The notes under the pieces were generated by a model. The model saw only the letters and a program-made list of their open reading frames with translations. It did not search any database and was not told where the DNA came from. This document shows positions 60,387-64,000 of a stretch of 64,000 nt of DNA, piece after piece. This DNA comes from Clostridiales bacterium (GTDB lineage Bacteria > Bacillota > Clostridia > Saccharofermentanales > Saccharofermentanaceae). The stretch's first letter is position 1; every line of letters begins with the position of its first letter. Where the stretch lies: the NCBI GenBank assembly GCA_017649645.1, contig JAGCGK010000167.1:1-64000 (forward strand). Direction: 5' to 3'. Made by a program: the position numbers and the translations under genes.

Positions 60387-62351
60387 ATGTCAAGAATCCA
60401 GATACTTGATGCAGCGACATCAAATGCTATTGCGGCCGGTGAAGTTATCGAGCGGCCGATGTCTATTGTAAAAGAACTGATGGAGAACTCCATCGATGCA
60501 GGTGCCACTCAGATCACCGTTGAGATCGCAGATGGCGGGATCACCCTGATACGTGTGCGTGATAACGGTTGTGGAATGGATGAAGAAGATGCGCAGAAAG
60601 CATTCATCTGCCATGCGACCAGTAAGCTCCGTTCTCTGGATGAGCTCTTTTCCCTGCATTCCATGGGCTTCCGTGGCGAAGCTCTTGCGAGTATTGCGGC
60701 TGCTGCCAGAGTCACACTATCTACAAAAGAACCGCTTGCAGAGAAGGGAACCTGTGTCCGGTATGAAGGAGGCCAGTTCATCTCCTGCGAGCCGATCGGC
60801 ATGCCTTCCGGAACGACAGTAGAAGTAAGAGACCTTTTCTATAATCTTCCGGCACGCTTTAAGTTCCTGAAGAAAGATCAGACGGAAGCAAACTACATCC
60901 AGGTTCTGATCGAGAGGTTCATTCTCTGCCATACGGATGTTTCGTTTAAGTTCATCAAAAACGGAAAAACGGTATTACAAAGTCCGGGAAACTGCGATCC
61001 GAGTTCTGCACTTTATAGTGTATATGGAAAAGAGATCTGCAGTGCCTGCCGTCCGATCAACAGTACGATAGACGGTATTACGGTAAAAGGATTCGTCGGC
61101 CTTCCGAAGATCGCACGTGCATCGCGTTCCGAGCAGATCATTTTTGTCAATCAGCGTCTGATCCGAAGCAAAACGATCACATCCGCGATCGATTCGGCAT
61201 ATACAAATATGCTGATGAAGGGCAAATATGCCTTCGTGATCCTCGATATCCTGATCCCATCCGCGGATCTTGACGTTAATGTTCATCCGCAGAAAGCAGA
61301 GGTCCGTTTCTCGAATGAATCCATGATCTATCGCGCGGTATACCATGCAATCGTAAACACACTATCTGCGGAGACGATGAGTGTGGAATTCGAGTTCAAT
61401 AAAGGAGACAATCAGAAAGAGACGAATAATGCAGCCCCGCTTCAGGCACCTGTTCCGACAGCTGCTAAACCTGAAATTACAGTTGCTGCTGAACAAAAAC
61501 CGGAGGTTTCAGATCGTCCTTCGCCGGCTATTTCAGTGCCGGCAAGTACGCCTGTTTCCAAGCCTTCCGTCGATTATTCGAAGAATATCGGATACTCGAA
61601 TCTATATTTTAAAGAGCAGGAAAAAGCATACACTGTTCCGGAGACATTGAGCGCACCTGTTATCGGGACAAAAGAGCCGGAAGTTCAGCCTGAGGTTATA
61701 CAGGAAGCGGCGCCTTCTGTGGAGAACATCCTTGATATGGTGCCTCAGAGCCGTGAGGAAAGCCTCCATGAATTAACATCCTCCCGTGTGATCGGGACTC
61801 TTTTTGATACATATATTCTTCTGGAAACGAAGGATCGCACACTTCTGATGATCGACCAGCATGCTGCTCATGAAAAAGTGCTTTATGAACAGCTTGTGGC
61901 TCAGGAACTTGAAAAGAAAGTAGTTTCACAACCACTGATCGCTCCTGTGATCGTTTCTATGTCCAGATCCGATATCAGCTTTATCGAAGAGCATAGTAAA
62001 GATCTGGAGGATATCGGATTTGAGGTTTCTTCCATGGGAGACAGTGAACTTGCTATCCGATCGGTACCGGCGCAGGTCGATCCCCAAAGTGTATCTTCCG
62101 CTTTTATTGAGATGGTGGATGAATGGATGCACGAAAGTAAAACAAGAAAAGATGCGCTCATCCTTTCGCTTGCGACTAGTGCCTGTAAAGCTGCCGTTAA
62201 AGGCCATGACAAGCTTCATGATATAGAAATTAAGCGGCTTCTCGAAGATCTTTCTGTGCTTAAGGATCCGTATCACTGTCCACATGGCCGTCCGATCCTG
62301 ATCCGTCTGTCGGAAAAAGAAATCGAAAAAGAATTCAAGCGCATTGTCTGA
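60387..62351 (+). CDS. mutL: DNA mismatch repair protein MutL with endonuclease motif
   Basis: GHKL ATPase that links mismatch recognition to strand cutting. The N-terminal motifs IAAGEVIERPMSIVKELMEN, SIDAGAT, RDNGCGM and GFRGEALASI are intact. The C-terminal dimer domain carries IDQHAAHEKVLYEQ, matching the metal-dependent nicking motif DQHAx2Ex4E, plus ACKAAVKG and CPHGRP. This MutL should therefore cut DNA itself, as in bacteria without MutH. A Pro/Ala-rich linker spans about residues 345-450. The last part of MutS provides AAAGGAGATG as ribosome site. Confidence 0.95.
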   Translation: MSRIQILDAATSNAIAAGEVIERPMSIVKELMENSIDAGATQITVEIADGGITLIRVRDNGCGMDEEDAQKAFICHATSKLRSLDELFSLHSMGFRGEALASIAAAARVTLSTKEPLAEKGTCVRYEGGQFISCEPIGMPSGTTVEVRDLFYNLPARFKFLKKDQTEANYIQVLIERFILCHTDVSFKFIKNGKTVLQSPGNCDPSSALYSVYGKEICSACRPINSTIDGITVKGFVGLPKIARASRSEQIIFVNQRLIRSKTITSAIDSAYTNMLMKGKYAFVILDILIPSADLDVNVHPQKAEVRFSNESMIYRAVYHAIVNTLSAETMSVEFEFNKGDNQKETNNAAPLQAPVPTAAKPEITVAAEQKPEVSDRPSPAISVPASTPVSKPSVDYSKNIGYSNLYFKEQEKAYTVPETLSAPVIGTKEPEVQPEVIQEAAPSVENILDMVPQSREESLHELTSSRVIGTLFDTYILLETKDRTLLMIDQHAAHEKVLYEQLVAQELEKKVVSQPLIAPVIVSMSRSDISFIEEHSKDLEDIGFEVSSMGDSELAIRSVPAQVDPQSVSSAFIEMVDEWMHESKTRKDALILSLATSACKAAVKGHDKLHDIEIKRLLEDLSVLKDPYHCPHGRPILIRLSEKEIEKEFKRIV

Positions 62352-62366
62352 GCAGGAGGCACAAGC

Positions 62367-63314
62367 ATGGATCCGGAAAACTTAAAAAAACTGGAAAAGA
62401 CCGGATATCACGCTATTCCGATCATTTGCGGTCCTACTGCAAGCGGGAAGACCTCATTTTCCATCAAAGCAGCCAAGATGCTTCACGCAGAGATCTGCTG
62501 CTGTGATTCCATGCAGATATACCGTCATCTTACTGTCGGCACTGCAAAACCGACAGAAGAGGAGAAGAGGGAAGTGCCTCATCACCTGATCGATCTTGTT
62601 GATCCGGATACTCCTTTTAACGTGGCATCCTATCTGGAAGCTGCATATAGCAAAATTGACGAACTCCTGGAAAGAAATGTGCTTCCTGTATTCTGCGGTG
62701 GAACGGGACAGTATGTCACGGCTCTGCAGAAAGGCTTTGATTTCGAAGGGGCGCCTGTAGATAGAGAACTGGAAAACACCCTTCGCGAAGAGTATGAAAA
62801 GAACGGGATCGATGCCATTTACCGGCGTCTGATCGCCCTTGATCCGGAGTGTGAAGAGAAGATCCATCCGAATAACACGAAACGTGTCATTCATACGCTT
62901 GCGCTACTTGAAAGCAATAAAGGCACCACACGTGATATCCGTGAATCCTCTACAAAGAATGGCCCTCGATATCCGTTCATCCTTTTCGCCATCGATTGGC
63001 CCAGAGATGTATTGTACGAAAGAATCGATAAACGCGTTGATATAATGATGGAACAAGGTCTTCTGGACGAAGCCGAATGGTTATATGATCAGCATCTTCC
63101 ACCGGAATGTACTGCGATGCAGGCCATAGGTTACAAAGAGCTTTTCCCGTATATTAAAGGGGAGAAGTCTCTAAAAGAATGTGTGGATCTACTAAAACAG
63201 CACTCGAGAAATTATGCGAAAAGACAGCTCACCTGGTTCCGTCATATGGACGATGTAAACTGGATTTCTTCCGATGAAATGGACGATTATAATATCTCCT
63301 TATTACTTTTTTAA
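62367..63314 (+). CDS. miaA: tRNA dimethylallyltransferase
   Basis: Adds the prenyl group to A37 of tRNAs with A36-A37-A38. The P-loop is CGPTASGKTSFSIKAA, the substrate site DSMQIYRHLTVGTAKPT, and HHLIDLVDPDTPFNVA and FCGGTGQYVTAL follow in the order expected. The C-terminal AIGYKELFPYIKGEKSL and KRQLTWFRH complete the family profile. Length 315 is normal. It lies 15 bases after mutL and about 100 bases before hfq, the order mutS-mutL-miaA-hfq seen in many Firmicutes. Confidence 0.95.
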   Translation: MDPENLKKLEKTGYHAIPIICGPTASGKTSFSIKAAKMLHAEICCCDSMQIYRHLTVGTAKPTEEEKREVPHHLIDLVDPDTPFNVASYLEAAYSKIDELLERNVLPVFCGGTGQYVTALQKGFDFEGAPVDRELENTLREEYEKNGIDAIYRRLIALDPECEEKIHPNNTKRVIHTLALLESNKGTTRDIRESSTKNGPRYPFILFAIDWPRDVLYERIDKRVDIMMEQGLLDEAEWLYDQHLPPECTAMQAIGYKELFPYIKGEKSLKECVDLLKQHSRNYAKRQLTWFRHMDDVNWISSDEMDDYNISLLLF

Positions 63315-63415
63315 GCAATATAAGTGAAACGTATAAAATATCGCATATAAAATACAGCCAGGATCAAAGAAAGATGATATAGTTTGTGCAACAGCAAAAA
63401 CAGGAGGTACAAACT

Positions 63416-63733
63416 ATGATTCACGAGACAGAAAACGAGACAAAAAGAAACCCGATCCGTGCACTGGATTATTTCCTGAATAAGTGCAGAAAAGAGTTTA
63501 CATCCGTTGAGATCATGACGCATTCCGGCGAGATCATCGAGGGCATTATCGACTGCTATGACCGCGACTCGATCATCATCCATAATGAGATGACACAGAT
63601 CATGATATTCAAGCACTCTATCTGCTATATCTCTCCCAGAAACGGTCAAAGGATCATTCCTCCCGAGAAACAGAAGTGGGAGTATGATCCTTCGAAAAGT
63701 GCAACTATTATTCTGGCGGCAGCGAAAGCTTAA
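63416..63733 (+). CDS. hfq: Hfq-like RNA-binding Sm protein, divergent
   Basis: Sm-fold RNA chaperone. ALDYFLNKCRKEFTSVEIM corresponds to the N-terminal helix and first strand, and the Sm2 motif reads IFKHSICYISP instead of YKHAIS. Lys66 and His67 of the rim/proximal site are kept, but positions equal to E. coli Gln8, Gln41 and Phe42 appear as Leu17, Arg50 and Asp51, so proximal-face RNA binding may differ. The C-terminal 25 residues are unlike the usual short tail. ATG 63416 has a perfect AGGAGGT at 7 bases; an upstream GTG at 63386 is rejected. Its TAA stop shares three bases with the convergent lexA stop. Confidence 0.82.
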   Translation: MIHETENETKRNPIRALDYFLNKCRKEFTSVEIMTHSGEIIEGIIDCYDRDSIIIHNEMTQIMIFKHSICYISPRNGQRIIPPEKQKWEYDPSKSATIILAAAKA

Positions 63734-64000
63734 TTCACTTTCGGTCTGAAGATCCCGTCTACGACGCCTAAGATCCTGCAATCATCATCCTCAAAAGGAA
63801 TCGGCTCGTATGCGGGGTTTTCCGGCTGTAAAAGCGCATGCCCCTTACGGTATGTGAGACGCTTTACGGTTGCTTCATTGCCGATCATGGCAACAATGAT
63901 CTGATTCATATTCGCCATATTATCACGGCGTACGATGACATAATCTCCGTCCATGATGTGCGCATTGATCATGCTATCGCCACGAACCTTAAGCATAAAG
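63730..64000 (-). CDS. lexA: LexA repressor, C-terminal part (cut by the window edge)
   Basis: The C-terminal autoprotease domain of LexA. The catalytic Ser is in KVRGDSMINAHIMDGDYVIV and the catalytic Lys in NEATVKRLTYRKG; LQPENPAYEPI and ILGVVDGIFR complete the S24 domain. Codons continue past base 63996 to the edge (Phe before the first Met), so that Met is internal and the N-terminal DNA-binding half lies outside the window. A related S24 repressor cannot be ruled out. It converges on hfq, the two stop codons overlapping in TTAA at 63730-63733. Confidence 0.85.
   Translation of the reverse strand, partial: FMLKVRGDSMINAHIMDGDYVIVRRDNMANMNQIIVAMIGNEATVKRLTYRKGHALLQPENPAYEPIPFEDDDCRILGVVDGIFRPKVN

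Overview
The window looks like a chromosomal segment from an anaerobic low-to-mid GC Firmicute of the class Clostridia. Support comes from a YesM/YesN sensor-regulator pair, LplA/B/C-type sugar ABC transporter genes, a PyrR-led pyr operon with the PyrD/PyrK (type 1B) dihydroorotate dehydrogenase, a MutL with an endonuclease motif, frequent TTG/GTG starts and strong AGGAGG ribosome sites. I cannot place it below class; Oscillospirales or Lachnospiraceae relatives are plausible. Nearly all genes are on the + strand; only a tyrosine recombinase, a DacF-like protein and lexA are on the - strand.

Layout. 1-11.7 kb: carbohydrate use (sugar isomerase fragment, YesM/YesN, solute-binding lipoprotein, two permeases, YesL, an unknown membrane protein, a sialate-O-acetylesterase-like enzyme). 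11.7-17.4 kb: housekeeping (Xer-type recombinase, asd, tRNA-Met, tRNA-Tyr, galE, tRNA-Leu) interrupted by an orphan second copy of the solute-binding protein. 17.5-36.3 kb: one tightly packed surface-polysaccharide locus of 19 genes with initiating sugar transferase, glycosyltransferases, LicD, a cytidylyltransferase/SDR pair, Wzy, Wzx and a set of genes matching the GDP-linked route to CMP-legionaminic acid. Two Gfo/Idh/MocA proteins and a CysE-like acetyltransferase sit inside that set. 36.4-41.6 kb: MoxR/DUF58/VWA/TPR (Bat-like) operon. 41.6-48.2 kb: pyrRBCFKDE behind an attenuator-like leader. 48.2-56.1 kb: YgjP-like metalloprotein, an unusual RsgI-like/zinc-finger lipoprotein, an acyl-CoA synthetase, TldD/TldE, and a DacF homologue lacking its catalytic serine and lysine. 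56.2-64 kb: miaB-mutS-mutL-miaA-hfq, with the 3' part of lexA converging at the right edge.

How it fits together. The first block senses, imports and de-acetylates a plant- or host-type glycan. The 19-gene locus should build and export a lipid-linked repeat unit carrying a nonulosonic acid, with a GT52/GT38-like protein as the likely transferase. The items most worth follow-up are the RsgI-like lipoprotein with 12 cysteine pairs, the DacF pseudoenzyme, the paired Gfo/Idh/MocA proteins of which one has lost its catalytic residues, the LicD/cytidylyltransferase/SDR trio, and the mosaic duplication of the solute-binding protein. Gene functions are inferred from motifs read by eye; no database search was possible.
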